Shown: one piece after another, positions 14,171-14,582 of the stretch | Numbering within the stretch: position 1 is the first letter of the stretch | How the letters are laid out: each line of letters starts with the position of its first letter | Assembly (NCBI GenBank): GCA_007050895.1 | Contig: SMYP01000138.1 | Span: 1 to 14,582 of the forward strand | Length of the DNA: 14,582 bases | From: Candidatus Bathyarchaeota archaeon | GTDB lineage: Archaea; Thermoproteota; Bathyarchaeia; Bathyarchaeales; UBA233 | Direction of reading: 5' to 3' | The notes under the pieces: model-generated | The model's input: only the letters and a program-made list of their open reading frames with translations | Told to the model about the DNA's origin: nothing | Database searches by the model: none | Translations under genes and position numbers: made by a program

Positions 14171-14314
14171 TCTTAACTCTATTTTTCATCACTATCTGAC
14201 ACAGATTGACAACTATGATACTTTTTGCTTTTCGTTTCAGAGTACCACAAAATTGAAAAACCTAAGCATACCATAACACACAAGCTAAAAAGCCGAAAAT
14301 GGATCTGTTAAAAT

Positions 14315-14503
14315 ATGGTAAAACTCAACAAAACCGACAAACTCGTATTGGATGCGCTAAAAGATGGGGAATTAACGCTCCAAGAAATCGCCGACAAAAC
14401 AGGCGAAAAACCCAAAAAGATTTTCAAAATTCTACGTAAACTCTTCGAAAACGAACTAGTTGACACCAAAGCCCGCAAATACAAACTCGTAAACAAGCAA
14501 TAA
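14315..14503 (+). CDS. Small winged-helix protein, 62 aa
   Basis: This one-domain DNA-binding protein begins KLNKTDKLVLDALKDGE, has a helix-turn-helix (TLQEIADKTGEKPKKIFKIL) and ends with a wing strand (ENELVDTKARKYKLV). Length and order match minimal archaeal winged-helix regulators. The start is ATG at 14315. No good ribosome site precedes it, so a leaderless message is possible, with GCTAAAAAG at 14283-14291 as a weak TATA candidate about 27 bases upstream. It is convergent with the tRNA-Thr gene, with about four bases between its stop and the tRNA 3' end. Target genes are unknown. Confidence 0.8.
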   Translation: MVKLNKTDKLVLDALKDGELTLQEIADKTGEKPKKIFKILRKLFENELVDTKARKYKLVNKQ

Positions 14504-14507
14504 TAGA

Positions 14508-14581
14508 AGCCTCGAGCGGGCCTTGATCCCGCGGCCTGCTGCTTACAAGGCAGCCGCTCTACCAGGCTGAGCTATCGAGGC
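14508..14581 (-). tRNA. tRNA-Thr (anticodon TGT)
   Basis: Read on the minus strand: acceptor arm GCCTCGA pairing with TCGAGGC (7 bp); D-stem GCTC/GAGC with loop AGCCTGGTA; anticodon stem GCTGC/GCAGC with loop CTTGTAA, giving anticodon TGT for threonine ACA codons; variable loop AGGCC; T-stem GCGGG/CCCGC with loop ATCAAGG. All stems pair perfectly and there is no intron. The discriminator base is T at 14508 and CCA is not encoded. The T-loop begins with A rather than T at position 54. The promoter lies beyond the window edge. Confidence 0.95.
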
Positions 14582-14582
14582 A

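Noticed and set aside
14508..14581. tRNA-Thr as an integration site of a mobile element
   Set aside because: No integrase gene and no repeated tRNA 3' end were found in the window.
1..14582. CRISPR array or defence system
   Set aside because: No regularly spaced direct repeats and no cas, toxin-antitoxin or restriction genes were seen on either strand.

Overview
The window is a piece of an archaeal chromosome. The evidence is a transcription factor B gene with a zinc ribbon and two cyclin repeats, an aIF1/SUI1 gene, a crenarchaeal-type single OB-fold protein, the archaeal thiolase / HMG-CoA synthase / DUF35 gene set, archaeal TATA boxes about 27-33 bases before start codons (short or no leaders), and frequent TTG and GTG starts. 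The gene mix looks like a moderately low-GC member of the TACK group, with Bathyarchaeia the best guess. That placement is inference from gene content only.

Left end (1-2443): the end of a tungstate ABC transporter operon, with the binding protein (cut by the window edge), permease and ATPase tightly spaced. A small winged-helix gene runs toward it on the other strand. Then (2463-4069) come two broken genes: a heavily decayed flavodoxin-like gene, and a zinc alcohol dehydrogenase that is nearly intact but carries a frameshift and a stop codon within 27 bases of each other.

Middle (4148-8353): a HAD phosphatase, transcription factor B, a convergent two-gene operon of aIF1 and a zinc-ribbon protein, and a nicotinate phosphoribosyltransferase that is probably translated from a leaderless mRNA. 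A decayed multi-spanning membrane protein gene follows on the minus strand (about 8424-8950).

Right half (9148-14581): the most unusual part is a two-gene operon. The first gene encodes a thiolase-fold protein in which every recognisable catalytic motif is altered. The second encodes a DUF35 (zinc ribbon plus OB fold) fused to the N-terminus of an HMG-CoA synthase whose own catalytic residues are present. In described archaea these are three separate proteins that pass acetoacetyl-CoA along a channel. Next come a membrane protein with a large beta-rich domain between its first and second membrane spans, a 28-residue basic micro-ORF just before a single-strand-binding OB-fold gene, a decayed gene for a beta-rich protein, a small winged-helix gene, and a tRNA-Thr(TGT) on the minus strand at the very end.

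At least four decayed genes lie in 14.6 kb. The in-frame stops are of all three kinds (TAA, TAG, TGA), which points to ordinary gene decay rather than a recoded stop codon. No CRISPR array, insertion sequence, phage module or replication origin was seen.
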